Shown: positions 1 to 8,501 of the stretch, in pieces
Layout of the letters: every line of letters begins with the position of its first letter
Position numbering within the stretch: position 1 is the stretch's first letter
Assembly: GCA_001602645.1 (NCBI GenBank)
Contig: LUYE01000035.1
Coordinates: 1 to 35,265 of the forward strand
From: Methanosarcinales archaeon Methan_01
Lineage (GTDB): Archaea; Halobacteriota; Methanosarcinia; Methanotrichales; Methanotrichaceae
Direction of reading: 5' to 3'
Length of the DNA: 35,265 bases
Translations under genes and position numbers: made by a program
Notes under the pieces: generated by a model
What the model was told of the DNA's origin: nothing
Database searches by the model: none
The model's input: only the letters and a program-made list of their open reading frames with translations

Positions 1-7
1 CTGTATA

Positions 8-33
8 GTCCCGAAACCTTTGACTTTAAATAC
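8..33 (+). repeat. Left terminal inverted repeat of the IS
   Basis: The outer GTCC and the inner block TTTGACTTTAAATAC match the reverse complement of the right end at 1029-1057, apart from one base in the inner block and a 3-base gap. Confidence 0.6.
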
Positions 34-46
34 TCAACAATCCCGC

Positions 47-1009
47 ATGGGAAAGCGAAATAAGGTTGTAAAGCTAACTGATAAGAAGATCAGATACATT
101 ATCCGAGCTAAAACCAACAACATAAGCCCTAAGCGCATCGCGCTTGAGATTGTGGTAAGCGAATCTACAGTAAAGCGAGTCTGGATGTATTGGATGAAAA
201 ACCGCGAGCTGCTGCCCATTAAAAAATTTGGCAGGAAGTCGCAAGACCTAGATGGGGAATCCGTCGATTTAATACTTGAAATCCACAAAAAGCAAAGATT
301 GGGCGCAAGACGTCTCGAAAAGATCATCGAATTCGAACATGGTATCCATATCCCCCACAACAAGATCCACAAGGTCCTTCTTGAACACGGTTTGGCAAAT
401 GAGAGCAAGAATAAGAAGAAACGTAGAAAGGCCTGGATAAGATACGAACGCGAACACAGTTTGACGGCAGTACATCTCGATTGGCATACCTCCAAGATCA
501 ACGGCAAAGAGCTTTGTGTGGTCCTCGACGACAGCTCCAGATGTATCCTCGCAGGAAACGAATTCGACGAGGCGACCGCAGAAAACAGCATCAATCTAGT
601 TCAAGAAGTGCTGGATCGCTTCGGAGAAATAAGAAAAATAGAATAAGTTATTACCGATCACGTAAGCCAATTTTTCGCTAACAAGACAGACAAGAATGGT
701 GAGAGCAACAGTAAATTCTCGTTATTTCTAGATGAAAATAATATCAAGCACATCAAAGCTCGCGTCAAGCATCCGCAGACGAATGGCAAAATCGAAAAAT
801 GGTACGATACGTACGAGAAATATCGATTTCAGTTCGAGAATTTTGACAAATTCGTGAATTGGTACAACACAGTGAGGTACCACGAGAGCCTAGATTCGGA
901 TCGCTATCTAATGACCCCATATGAGGCGTTCTGGACGAGATTGCCGGAAGAATGCAAGTTGAACATGTTCCTGGAGAGAATGGAGTGTGAATTAAATGCA
1001 GGCAAATAA
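47..1009 (+). pseudogene. DDE integrase-core transposase with internal TAA stop
   Basis: The reading frame runs from ATG 47 to TAA 1007-1009 and is interrupted only by TAA at 644-646. The same frame continues cleanly after the stop, so this is a nonsense mutation (CAA to TAA would explain it) and not a frameshift. An N-terminal helix-turn-helix (about residues 10-50) precedes an rve-type catalytic core. The catalytic acids are visible as D in HLDWH, D in VITDH and E in NGKIEKW, with 45 residues between the second D and E. The usual G after TDH is V here. An upstream TTG at 20 could also start the frame. The protein would be about 320 residues and would catalyse IS transposition if the stop were repaired. 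Confidence 0.8.
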
Positions 1010-1028
1010 ATTTAGAATCATTCAAGAG

Positions 1029-1057
1029 GTATATAAAGTCAAAATTTAGCTCAGGAC
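1029..1057 (-). repeat. Right terminal inverted repeat of the IS
   Basis: Read on the minus strand from 1057 it begins GTCCTGA and contains TTTGACTTTATATAC, mirroring the left end. It lies about 20 bases after the transposase stop codon. Confidence 0.6.
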
Positions 1058-1243
1058 GCCGGGGAGCAGAACTCGGGTCCGGCTGGGGGGCCCGATTACC
1101 CCGGAAGATGCGATCGTCGGCCCTTCTTCCCCCCCCCGTTGGGCCCACATGGGCTCCCGATGGGTTTTTTCGCGACGTTTCTATGGAAAGGGATATATTC
1201 AAGCAAAGCTCGGATAATCCATACTCGGGGAGATGACTAATAT

Positions 1244-2146
1244 ATGTCCAGCAGTTTGAGGTTTAGCATTCTGATCATCCTATCTTTCTTTGCCGCCGTC
1301 TCATCGGCGCTGGCCGAGGAAGCCGATATAGCGGTTATGGCTTTATCGGAGGATATGGGGGGGTACGACAACGATACCGCCTCTCCGGACGATTCAGCAA
1401 CTATGAAAGGCGCCACCACCTCTGTAGGTGGCTCCATGGAGGCGGTGGCCTCTGAGGTGAATGCTGGTGATATCGAAGGAATGGATGATCCTAAAGGGCC
1501 CGATTTTGCGAAAAATACCTCCTTTGAGGAGTTCCCAAAGGAGGAGCAGGGCGCGGGTGTCGAGGGAGCTTCTCTCGCCGACGGCTGCTCCGGAACGGTC
1601 TTGCTGGCGTCCGAGGATTTATACGTGGACTTGCGGGAGGAGCAGGTCATCAACGGCGACCTCCTGGTTTGCGAATCCATGAAGGGCTCCGGGGATGAGA
1701 TGGACGATTATCCCCTGGTGGCTATGATCCAGTTCAATACATCCGGCCTTGACGTGGAGGAGGACGACGTAGCGATCCTGGCATTGAAGGCGGAGTCGAT
1801 GAAGAAGGGGAGCGACGACATGGCAGCAACGATTCTGGTGCCGGTCGCGTCCGATTGGTCTGAAAACTCGAGCTTTTCGGTCCTGGGTTTGAGCATCATG
1901 TCGATCGTGGACCTCATGCCCTCCGGTGAAGACCTGGCCTTCGGCCAGATCGGGATCGACTTCGGTTCGGACCAGGTTCTCGCCTTCGACGTCTCGGAGC
2001 ACCTCAAGGCGGTAGACGGGGAGCGGTTATCCTTCCTCCTGATGGCGGTGGGCGAAGTCGACTACAGGGTCAGCTTCCATTCGAGGGAGACGGGGGAGGG
2101 TCCCGCCATCCTGGTTCTGTCCTATCCGAGAGCGAACGCCGTCTGA
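1244..2146 (+). CDS. Secreted protein with DNRLRE/disaggregatase-like domain
   Basis: A 300-residue protein. It starts with a signal peptide (hydrophobic residues 7-22 ending near ALAEE), followed by an acidic, low-complexity linker to about residue 110. The C-terminal 190 residues have the layout of DNRLRE-type beta-sandwich domains of archaeal surface proteins: a strand with FNTSGL near the front, a central SDWSENSS segment, FDVSEHLK, and a closing RVSFHSRETGEGPAILVLSY. The last segment is the most diagnostic, because these domains usually end with a shell-ser-arg-glu phrase and a final VVTY-like strand. It is probably an extracellular or sheath-associated structural protein. The family call is from pattern memory, not a search. 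A weak purine-rich ribosome binding site (GGGGAGA) precedes ATG 1244. No neighbour suggests an operon. Confidence 0.55.
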   Translation: MSSSLRFSILIILSFFAAVSSALAEEADIAVMALSEDMGGYDNDTASPDDSATMKGATTSVGGSMEAVASEVNAGDIEGMDDPKGPDFAKNTSFEEFPKEEQGAGVEGASLADGCSGTVLLASEDLYVDLREEQVINGDLLVCESMKGSGDEMDDYPLVAMIQFNTSGLDVEEDDVAILALKAESMKKGSDDMAATILVPVASDWSENSSFSVLGLSIMSIVDLMPSGEDLAFGQIGIDFGSDQVLAFDVSEHLKAVDGERLSFLLMAVGEVDYRVSFHSRETGEGPAILVLSYPRANAV

Positions 2147-2983
2147 GGCTCATCGGATGGGCCGAAGGATCGAAGAGTGGGCTCGAGGGGGTCGGTGGGA
2201 ACCGTCGTCGTCCTCCACCACCGTCCCGCCTCGACGGCCCTGATCCCGGTGGTTTTGGTCTCCCTTCTAGCCTTCTCATCGATGGGGCTCTCTTCAGCGT
2301 CGGCTTCAAAGAGGTCTCCTTTTCCAAATCTAATCCAGTAGCTGAAGCAATTATTGCCAGGAACTTCCCTGTTTGAAGTGACCATTTACATAACGATATG
2401 GATTTATCGGTGCTGATCGAGCAGAGCCAACGACGTGGGTAATCACAAACCTCATGCGCTCAGGAGGGATGACCCCACGTCCCCGATTCCCTGGCAAGAG
2501 GGAGTTATGCGATGTAAGGATTTAGCTCGCCAGAGATATCTAGGGACGGGACGGCCCCTTACTTCCTCGAAGCTGAGCGAATCTTCCAGCCCCGCCCCCA
2601 GAGCCCCGACGATGACGGTGACGGGAGAGAGCTGAGTTGGATTAACCGCCGGTGTTTTTTGGGGACGGGTGCCGGAAGTACCATCTTCCTTCGTATCCAT
2701 CTAGTATGAACTTTTCGGTTAGATATGATCTTTATTCACATATCTAATTCGTTTTTTGCTAAAGAGTTCTGCCGCAAATGGGATTTGCAGAAGACAAAGA
2801 ATAACGAAGTGTAGAATAGTATCATTTGTGACATTATGATATGCATTTATTGCCATTTAGGATAAATTAGTTATAGAATTGATGTATATTTACCTCTATA
2901 GACGGAATATCATGATACAAAAAACCGATTGGAATTCGATATATTGCCAAGAAATAGTTAGAAGGAAATCCTAGAGATCCCCT
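2147..2983. other. Intergenic region, 837 bases, no gene seen
   Basis: The first 550 bases are GC-rich and hold only short frames with no recognisable protein. The last 290 bases (about 2700-2980) are strongly AT-rich. I see no tRNA, no repeat array and no clear terminator hairpin. Confidence 0.5.
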
Positions 2984-4255
2984 TCAAGCGCTCTCGATAA
3001 TCGGATATACAAAGACGCCGCTCTCGTACACATTCCAGCCCAAATTTTCGTGGAACTTGTCCAGATATTCTTGATGGATCTCTCTTGGGTCGATATCCTC
3101 GAAGAGGTCTGGATGGAACCATTTGGCCATGTAAGCGATCGATGCGGGCATACATGGCGGATAGAGGACATCGTAGCTAATTACGTATACTTTGCCCTCA
3201 ACAACGGCGTCGGTGAACTTCAATCCTTCACGATTCATGATCTCCGTTCTCAGCTCTTCCAAACCTGAGGAGTTCCCTTCTGCGTAACCTCCGCCCGAAG
3301 ATCCCCATCCAGCCATCTTGATTATAAACCCTGGATTCTGGGATACCACCCACTCTGGATCCACTTCAACCGCACCCGTCGCCAAGCCCGTCAGACCTGA
3401 TGATATGCTCTGCCCTCCTGCCATCTCTATCTGATATGTGGCTCCTCCTTCGGCGTTGAAGGTCTTGTATGGAACAGTAGCGCTCTCCTGGTAGACGGAC
3501 GGCCGCTCTTCCTCGGGTAGGTCCTTCACCCTCTCATAGATGCCACCCACATATTCCTCAAAAAAGTCTATGTAATCCTGGGCCTGTTCCCTTCGGTCCA
3601 GAATATATCCAAATTTCTTCATCTCATCCAGCATGATCCCGCCCCTGTAGAAGTCGAACCTCAGGATCGTAACCCCGGGGAGGTTATTCTCCATCTCCGA
3701 ATCTGCGGGGTTGTACCAAGAGTAGACGACTACAGAATCGGGATTTTGTGATAGAATCGCCTCGTAGTTGTCCCATGTACCTACGTTCGGAAGGTCTTTA
3801 AACTCGGGGAAGAGGGCTTTGGTGTAGTCCCTGTTGAAAAAATGCTCTCCCACGCCGACGACCTTGTCCATAGAATCGAGGATTCTCAAAGCCTCTGCCT
3901 GTTCCCCGACCCCGAGCATGACGATCCTCTCAACCGGCTTCTTCACCGTCACGACCCTCCCCGTGAAGTCCAAGTAGGTGAGTTCCGTCTCCTCGCCAGC
4001 AATTATTGCCTTGATTTGAGCTACGTCGTCTTCGTTGACCACTCCATCATAGTTGGCATCTGATAGTTCGGTCTCATCTTTAGTCCCCTGGATCACCCCT
4101 TGGACGTATCCGACATCGGCTTCGTCTATGGTCTCATCCAGGTTCGCGTTTCCAAACATGTTAAAGGTGTACTCTAGCCCGTAGACCGGCAAAGTCGAAA
4201 TGGTGAGGGAGATCGCAATGGCCAAAGCGGCCGAATAGGTGCGTATGTATGTCAC
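2984..4255 (-). CDS. Periplasmic-type substrate-binding protein with N-terminal dockerin-like calcium loops (copy 1)
   Basis: A secreted substrate-binding protein of the iron-siderophore/cobalamin (FecB/BtuF) class. I choose GTG 4255 over ATG 4306. The TATA box lies on top of the ATG, whereas the GTG follows a GGAG by 8 bases and gives a normal signal peptide. From GTG the protein has 423 residues. After the signal come two calcium-loop motifs, a degenerate one (about residues 36-47) and a clear DANYDGVVNEDD (66-77), spaced as in type I dockerins. The binding-protein fold follows, with VERIVMLG and a C-terminal IHQEY motif. There is no lipobox cysteine and no membrane anchor. No permease or ATPase is adjacent; the nearest matching ones are at 14064-15943. 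Two paralogues with the same architecture are at 9895 and 11307. Substrate unknown. Confidence 0.85.
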   Translation of the reverse strand: MTYIRTYSAALAIAISLTISTLPVYGLEYTFNMFGNANLDETIDEADVGYVQGVIQGTKDETELSDANYDGVVNEDDVAQIKAIIAGEETELTYLDFTGRVVTVKKPVERIVMLGVGEQAEALRILDSMDKVVGVGEHFFNRDYTKALFPEFKDLPNVGTWDNYEAILSQNPDSVVVYSWYNPADSEMENNLPGVTILRFDFYRGGIMLDEMKKFGYILDRREQAQDYIDFFEEYVGGIYERVKDLPEEERPSVYQESATVPYKTFNAEGGATYQIEMAGGQSISSGLTGLATGAVEVDPEWVVSQNPGFIIKMAGWGSSGGGYAEGNSSGLEELRTEIMNREGLKFTDAVVEGKVYVISYDVLYPPCMPASIAYMAKWFHPDLFEDIDPREIHQEYLDKFHENLGWNVYESGVFVYPIIESA

Positions 4256-4304
4256 GTCAAACTCTCCATTAATACGAGTAATTTTTCTTTTAGTTTTATT
4301 ATCC

Positions 4305-4313
4305 ATATATAAG
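4305..4313 (-). promoter_or_regulatory. TATA box for the binding-protein gene ending at 2984
   Basis: Minus-strand CTTATATAT. An archaeal start site about 25 bases downstream would fall near 4283, leaving a leader of about 28 bases with GGAG before GTG 4255. It overlaps the alternative ATG 4306, which therefore cannot be the main start of this transcript. Confidence 0.6.
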
Positions 4314-4367
4314 AGTACTCCAAACGTATGAATTATAGCAGGTAATTATTCGATGATGTTATACCAA

Positions 4368-4386
4368 ACCAATTGAAATAATTGGT
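4368..4386. promoter_or_regulatory. Inverted repeat upstream of binding-protein gene, possible operator
   Basis: Perfect 7-base arms ACCAATT / AATTGGT around a 5-base spacer, about 60 bases upstream of the TATA box. A regulator site is an inference from position only. Confidence 0.3.
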
Positions 4387-4465
4387 AGAATTGCATGGTA
4401 TCGGCCAATTCAGTACAAGGCTGAATAACTATTATATTTTCACTCAAACCTCTCCTGGAAGGTCT

Positions 4466-4711
4466 TTACCGCCGGATAGACGAAAAAGAGCAGAAATCCG
4501 GGATGACGATGAGAACCTTCAGAGGGCTCGATGGCGCGGCAGAAAAGGCGCCCCGGAGCCGCCCGACGGTGTAGGTAAGGGGCAGTATCCGACTTAAAAT
4601 ATGAAGCCCCTCGGGCATAGTGGATATCGGATAGACGACGCCGCGGAGGAAAAGCATCAGAAACCTCTGGAGGTGGAGGCGGATCTGAGCCTCAATAAAT
4701 TTTATAACCAT
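4466..4711 (-). pseudogene. Remnant of an ABC-2 type permease, C-terminal part
   Basis: An 81-codon frame encodes a segment typical of the last part of ABC-2 exporter permeases: a hydrophobic run, then YPISTMPEGLHILSRILPLT and YTVGRLRGA. This corresponds to the family pattern of a proline-rich turn, a PLTY motif and an R-G-A/V helix. Nothing of the N-terminal part or of a partner ATPase is visible upstream, and the sequence after the match (SAAPSSPLK onward) reads as drifted. It is a decayed exporter gene. The intact ABC-2 permease at 19722 is a different, complete copy of the same superfamily. Confidence 0.5.
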
Positions 4712-4986
4712 TTAATTTAGATATTAACTTTATAATATTGAATTTAGGATTCTATCAGCCATCACATATTAAAGATATTTACGTATATGCCGATAGACGG
4801 ATGGCTGAAATAAAGCTTGCAACAAAATTTGGATGTGGGGCGTTCCAAATGCGGCCATCCGGATTCGGAGCTCTTGGTCCACCTCGACTCCCAACGGCAC
4901 GGAAGGGGCCACCCCCGTAGGCCTCTCCCCGGCGGCGGCCCGGCTTGGAGACGAAGGTGGGCTTTGCGTCACCATAAATGAGCCGT

Positions 4987-5637
4987 TCATTTGAAGATCT
5001 CGCCCGTCTCCTTAGACCAGAGGAGGAGGTCGAGGTGGCCCATGGGGATGCCTGTCTTCTGCGAGAGCTCGATCATCCTCCGCTCGATCTCCAGGTATTT
5101 CTTCTTGGTAAGGGTGGTGGGGATCTCGTCGATCACCCCCAGAAGGAACAGGTTCTTGAGGATGTGCCGGTCGAGGATGGCGAGCTCCTCGCCGAGGCCG
5201 ATGTTTCTGAGGAAGTGGCCTGCCTCCTTGTAACCAAGGCCCTTGACGTTATCGACGAGCCACTCCCGGGCGGCTCGGGGGTCTGAGAACCCCCCCAGGA
5301 CGGATTTTATCTTTAAGCAGCCGTCCCGGGTGAATTGATTCCTGGCCGCGACTATGTAGCTAGCCTTCCTCTCCCGGAATCGGACGTTCAAGAGCTCATC
5401 TAATATCTCTTCGGGGCAGCCGGCGAAGAGGAGGTCGCAGCCTCTGAGCCTCTCTATGGCGGGCCAACAGATCCTAGCCCGAGATTGGGGTGTTAAGATG
5501 CAGAAGGCGAGCTCTGCGAAGAGGTCGCGGTCTGAGCCCGTATCCCAGATCCGCCTGAAGTCCGCAAGCCGGGCTTCGATCTTCTCCTTCTGACCCCGAT
5601 AAAAGCAGATGAGTTCATCGATATCGTCGGTTTTCAT
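4987..5637 (-). CDS. ogg: N-glycosylase/DNA lyase, archaeal Ogg2 type
   Basis: A 216-residue helix-hairpin-helix DNA glycosylase that removes 8-oxoguanine and cleaves the abasic strand. The sequence matches the short archaeal Ogg2 class. The hairpin reads VKGLGYKEAGHFLRNIG (about residues 131-147), with the Schiff-base lysine at K137. The catalytic aspartate D156 is in ILDRHILKNL, 19 residues later, the usual K-to-D spacing of the OGG superfamily. The C-terminus carries HLDLLLWSKETGEIFK, characteristic of this group. The N-terminal FAELAFCILTPQS segment is also typical. The length is normal and the gene is intact. A TATA box lies upstream at 5695-5702. Both neighbours are unrelated single genes, so it probably forms its own transcription unit. 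Confidence 0.93.
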   Translation of the reverse strand: MKTDDIDELICFYRGQKEKIEARLADFRRIWDTGSDRDLFAELAFCILTPQSRARICWPAIERLRGCDLLFAGCPEEILDELLNVRFRERKASYIVAARNQFTRDGCLKIKSVLGGFSDPRAAREWLVDNVKGLGYKEAGHFLRNIGLGEELAILDRHILKNLFLLGVIDEIPTTLTKKKYLEIERRMIELSQKTGIPMGHLDLLLWSKETGEIFK

Positions 5638-5694
5638 CCCGGCAAGATCGTCTTGGGGCGATAAGACGGTGTCGGACGGGTCGGAAATTTGCTT

Positions 5695-5702
5695 TTTATA
5701 TA
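5695..5702 (-). promoter_or_regulatory. TATA box for ogg
   Basis: Minus-strand TATATAAA about 58 bases upstream of the ATG at 5637. It would place transcription start near 5672 with a leader of about 35 bases. Confidence 0.5.
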
Positions 5703-5980
5703 TGGAGGTGAGACGCGGACTGGCCTGCCTGCTCGTCGATCCATCACCTACCAGAACATCCCAGCCTCCGCCATCGGTCCAACCCTCAGGTTCCAGCCTT
5801 TAAATCTGGACGCCATCCTGGGGCGCCTTCTGGGCGGAGACATCCACCGCCTAGCCGAAGATGGACATGAAGGAGGGGCAGCAGAGGCCGTGGCAACTAC
5901 AGTCGCCAAAGATCAAGATCCATACCGTTTTTATATGGAGATCCCCTGGAAGGAGGTCTCGTGGGTAGGAGGTCAATGGT
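5703..5980. other. Intergenic stretch with no recognised gene
   Basis: A frame on the plus strand crosses this stretch but has no recognisable protein family and runs into the antisense of the FmdE-like gene. A second TATA-like run (GTTTTTATATGG) lies near 5928-5939. A small RNA between the two TATA-like runs cannot be excluded, but no fold is evident. Confidence 0.35.
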
Positions 5981-6406
5981 TCAGATCAGGTCGAAGAGCT
6001 CCTCATCCCGCCTCTTCGATATCTCCCAGGCGAACTCCTCCAAAGAGGCGTATTTTCCTGCCTTTATCTCCTCCATCACCCCGTCTTTAACCTTCAAGGT
6101 CAGGCTCTTTCCATCGGCTGAGAAGGTCGCCTCCGCCCTACCGAGGTCGACGGTTTCGATGTTTCCCTTGCCCATGGTGCAGCCGGTGGAGATCTGGATC
6201 CCGTCCACGAGGCAGGAGATCGGCGGGATCGTACCGGTCTTGACCGTGGCTCCGATTTCCTTATGGCCGGATGATCCGAGGTCCCTCAGGGCAAAAAGTC
6301 CCATCCTGATCCCCAAAACCAGAAAGGGGCCCAGATGTCCGTGGAACTCCGTCCCCCGCACGATCAGGTCCCGGAGGGGGACATTCTCCGGGTCGATGGT
6401 CTTCAT
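5981..6406 (-). CDS. FmdE-domain protein (formylmethanofuran dehydrogenase subunit E family)
   Basis: A 141-residue protein from ATG 6406 (GTG 6424 would add six residues). It is built around the FmdE domain. The signature FHGHLGPFLVLGIRMG near the start and CLVDGIQISTGCTMGKGNI in the middle are the conserved metal/pterin-side motifs of the family, including the H-G-H and the DGIQ...TGCT cysteines. The C-terminal zinc ribbon found in many FmdE proteins is absent, so this is the short single-domain form. FmdE proteins are associated with molybdenum/tungsten formylmethanofuran dehydrogenases of methanogenesis, but many short homologues have no proven role. No fmd/fwd catalytic genes are in this window, so a direct role in that enzyme is not supported by context. 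Confidence 0.85.
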   Translation of the reverse strand: MKTIDPENVPLRDLIVRGTEFHGHLGPFLVLGIRMGLFALRDLGSSGHKEIGATVKTGTIPPISCLVDGIQISTGCTMGKGNIETVDLGRAEATFSADGKSLTLKVKDGVMEEIKAGKYASLEEFAWEISKRRDEELFDLI

Positions 6407-6464
6407 CTGCAAGTTGATCACCAATTTCTGGATATTCTTACGAAAAGCACGTTGAGAAGGGGAT

Positions 6465-6473
6465 CTATTTAAC
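6465..6473 (-). promoter_or_regulatory. TATA box for the FmdE-like gene
   Basis: Minus-strand GTTAAATAG, about 60 bases upstream of the chosen ATG. It predicts a transcript start near 6443. Confidence 0.4.
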
Positions 6474-6850
6474 TATTGTCGTTATAATTCCTCCTATATA
6501 TCGCATCCAAAAGCACGAAATTATATAATGTCCTTATCGAATGGGTGTCGAGACCGTTGGCTAGCGGAGACGTATTCTTGCCTTTCGCCCGGCGCTGCTG
6601 TCTATTGATTTGAACTATTCATCCAATTTTCAAATTAAATAGCAGCTCACTCAGATTTATCGAAATCCTTATTACAATAGATGATATCCTTATCTGACAG
6701 CATATTCGAACCTTGAAATTAAAAAGCCCATTTAATGTGGTATATTATGCCGGCGTACACGACGATTCATACAATTTACTGGGATATATTCCATCTGAAT
6801 GGGGTGGCTGGCTGCAGGGTGGCCTTCTGCATCATCCAGGAGGGGATCCT
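6474..6850. other. Intergenic region before the metal ABC operon
   Basis: No convincing gene. The plus-strand frame open from 6713 is only an upstream extension of the ATPase frame. A TATA-like GGGATATATTCC at 6781-6792 lies about 60 bases before the chosen TTG start and is the best promoter candidate for the operon. Confidence 0.4.
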
Positions 6851-7579
6851 TTGAGCATAATCGAGCTCAACGAGATTTATACGGCGTACGAGGGCGGCGA
6901 TAAACCCGTTATACGGGATCTCTCCCTCTCCGTAAAACCAGGCGAGTATGTGGTGATAGGCGGCCCCAATAGCGCCGGGAAGACGACGTTGCTGGAGTCG
7001 ATAAACGGCCTTATCAGGATCACTCACGGCAGCGCGACCGTCTGCGGCCTCGACCTCCGACGTTCCGGGAATGAAGTCCGAAGGAGGGTCGGATACGTAA
7101 TTCAGAACTTTTACTTCGACCCCTTTACTCCCTTCACCGTGGAGGAGGTGGTGATGATGGGGCGGTATGGTCGGATGGGACTCTTGAAGCGCCCCTCAAG
7201 ATCCGATTTCGAGGCGGTAGATAAGGCGATCCGCCTCGTGGGGATCGAGGAGCTGGCCGAGAAGACCATAGGGACGTTGAGCGGAGGCCAGCAGCAGAAG
7301 ACGATGATAGCCCACAACATCGCCAAGGAGCCAGAGGTGATGATGCTCGATGAGCCCTTCAGCAACCTTGACTTTAATGCGCGGGAGTATCTCCAGGGCA
7401 TATTCAAAAATATGGCCGGAAATGGTACTCCGATCCTGATGGTATCTCACGCCTTCGACGGCCTCCCCGAGACCCGAATCCATCTGGTGGTGATGAACCG
7501 GGGTCGGATCACCTACGACAATGTCTGCGATGCGGACGAGGTCGAACCCATTATTCGCGACGAGTGTGCGGTGGTCTGA
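6851..7579 (+). CDS. ABC transporter ATP-binding protein, zinc/manganese uptake type
   Basis: A 242-residue ATPase that energises import by the permease immediately downstream. I choose TTG 6851 because GGAGGGG lies 5 bases before it and the known fold starts there. The longer open frame to 6713 has no family match in its first 46 codons. The Walker A motif is GPNSAGKTT (about residues 38-46), the signature is LSGGQQQK and Walker B is VMMLDEP. The H-loop is VSHAF and the D-loop SNLD. The N in the P-loop position and the LSGGQQQK form are usual for ZnuC-like proteins. The stop codon abuts the permease ATG, indicating tight translational coupling. The metal transported cannot be told from the ATPase. 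Confidence 0.9.
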   Translation: MSIIELNEIYTAYEGGDKPVIRDLSLSVKPGEYVVIGGPNSAGKTTLLESINGLIRITHGSATVCGLDLRRSGNEVRRRVGYVIQNFYFDPFTPFTVEEVVMMGRYGRMGLLKRPSRSDFEAVDKAIRLVGIEELAEKTIGTLSGGQQQKTMIAHNIAKEPEVMMLDEPFSNLDFNAREYLQGIFKNMAGNGTPILMVSHAFDGLPETRIHLVVMNRGRITYDNVCDADEVEPIIRDECAVV

Positions 7580-8410
7580 ATGTTCGGGTTTCTCATCGAA
7601 AATAACGTCGTCTGCCATGCCGTCGAAGCGATGGTCTTCGCGTCGATAGCATGCGGCATCCTCGGCGTCATAATCTCCAGGATGAGCCTCTCATCCCTGG
7701 GCTTCACCATGTCCCATGCGGCCTTTGCCGGGGCTGCCATCGGTATGTTCCTCGGGATCGGGTCCCAGATGGCTGCCATATTCTTCAGCGCTTTTGTAGC
7801 TGCTCTCATCGGGCCTGTCAGCGACAAAGCCAAGATGGCCGCCGATGCGACCCTGGGGGTCCTCTTCGCCATGTCGATGGCTGTGGCCATATTCCTTGTC
7901 TCCTACATGCAGTACATGGGCCGAGGCCTCACCGCGACCAACCTTCTCTTCGGCAACGTCATCTCCCTTTATAGAGAAGACATCTATGCCCTGGCGGCGG
8001 TATCAGCGTTGACCGTCATATTCGTTCTTGCATTCTTCAAAGAGATCTCCGCCCTGATGTTCAACATGAAGATCGCCGAGGCCTCGGGGGTTCGGGTGAA
8101 GCTGGTGTATTACATCTTGCTCTTCATTGTCGCCATATCCGTATCCCTATCCCTCAATATCGTCGGCGGACTTCTGATCTTTGTCCTCCTGGTCACCCCA
8201 GCCTCCATCGCCAGCCAGTTCTGCTTCAACGTCAGGAGCATGTTCGTCGCAGCTCCGATGATAGCGCTTTCAGTTAGCGCTCTCGGCGTTTGGGCGGGTT
8301 TCAAGTTCACCTTGCCGATCGCGCCTCTTGTAGCGCTCCTGCTGACGTTCGTCTTTGCGATATCCGTAATCCTCTCCTTCAAGAGAAGGATAAATTATAA
8401 AAAATATTAA
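7580..8410 (+). CDS. ABC transporter permease, zinc/manganese type (ABC-3 family)
   Basis: A 276-residue integral membrane protein of the ABC-3 family (ZnuB/MntB). It has about eight hydrophobic segments. The family pattern SLSSLGFTMSHAAFAGAAIG near residues 35-54 is the first cytoplasmic coupling region, and EISALMFNMKIAEASGVRV (about residues 155-173) is the second, which contacts the ATPase. A late segment reads VGGLLIFVLLVTPASIA. The start codon follows the ATPase stop directly with no gap. The protein ends with a basic tail (FKRRINYKKY). The length is normal. Confidence 0.9.
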   Translation: MFGFLIENNVVCHAVEAMVFASIACGILGVIISRMSLSSLGFTMSHAAFAGAAIGMFLGIGSQMAAIFFSAFVAALIGPVSDKAKMAADATLGVLFAMSMAVAIFLVSYMQYMGRGLTATNLLFGNVISLYREDIYALAAVSALTVIFVLAFFKEISALMFNMKIAEASGVRVKLVYYILLFIVAISVSLSLNIVGGLLIFVLLVTPASIASQFCFNVRSMFVAAPMIALSVSALGVWAGFKFTLPIAPLVALLLTFVFAISVILSFKRRINYKKY

Positions 8411-8470
8411 TTATTTGTCGGTATGATTTGTTATAATTATATATTTAACTGTTGCGATTAATACAAAAAT

Positions 8471-8480
8471 GTTATATATA
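8471..8480 (+). promoter_or_regulatory. TATA box before the metal-binding protein gene
   Basis: GTTATATATA preceded by an A-rich BRE-like run. The predicted start, about 26 bases downstream of its centre, falls at the ATG 8502, so the transcript is probably leaderless. It gives the binding protein its own promoter inside the operon, allowing receptor excess over the channel. Confidence 0.6.
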
Positions 8481-8501
8481 TCGTAATACTTATTTCGATT
8501 T

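Larger units (their letters stand above)
8..1057 (+). mobile_element. Insertion sequence, complete but inactivated
   Basis: An element of about 1.05 kb is bounded by imperfect terminal inverted repeats. Both ends start GTCCYGA and share TTTGACTTTAWATAC a few bases further in, with a 3-base length difference between the two ends. One DDE transposase gene lies inside. No target-site duplication is visible next to the ends (CTGTATA on the left, GCCGGGG on the right). The transposase carries an in-frame stop, so this copy is probably immobile unless another copy acts in trans. Family assignment is only approximate (IS481/IS3-like integrase core). Confidence 0.7.

Noticed and set aside
644-646. 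Recoding or pyrrolysine at the transposase stop
   Set aside because: The codon is TAA; pyrrolysine uses TAG. A plain nonsense mutation explains it.
4799-4812. 14-base identity with 23755-23768 (GGATGGCTGAAATA) as a dispersed repeat
   Set aside because: A match of this length is expected by chance among all pairs in 35 kb, and the flanks are unrelated.
6713-6850. N-terminal extension of the metal-type ATPase
   Set aside because: No family match before the TTG start, and a strong ribosome binding site sits directly before the TTG.
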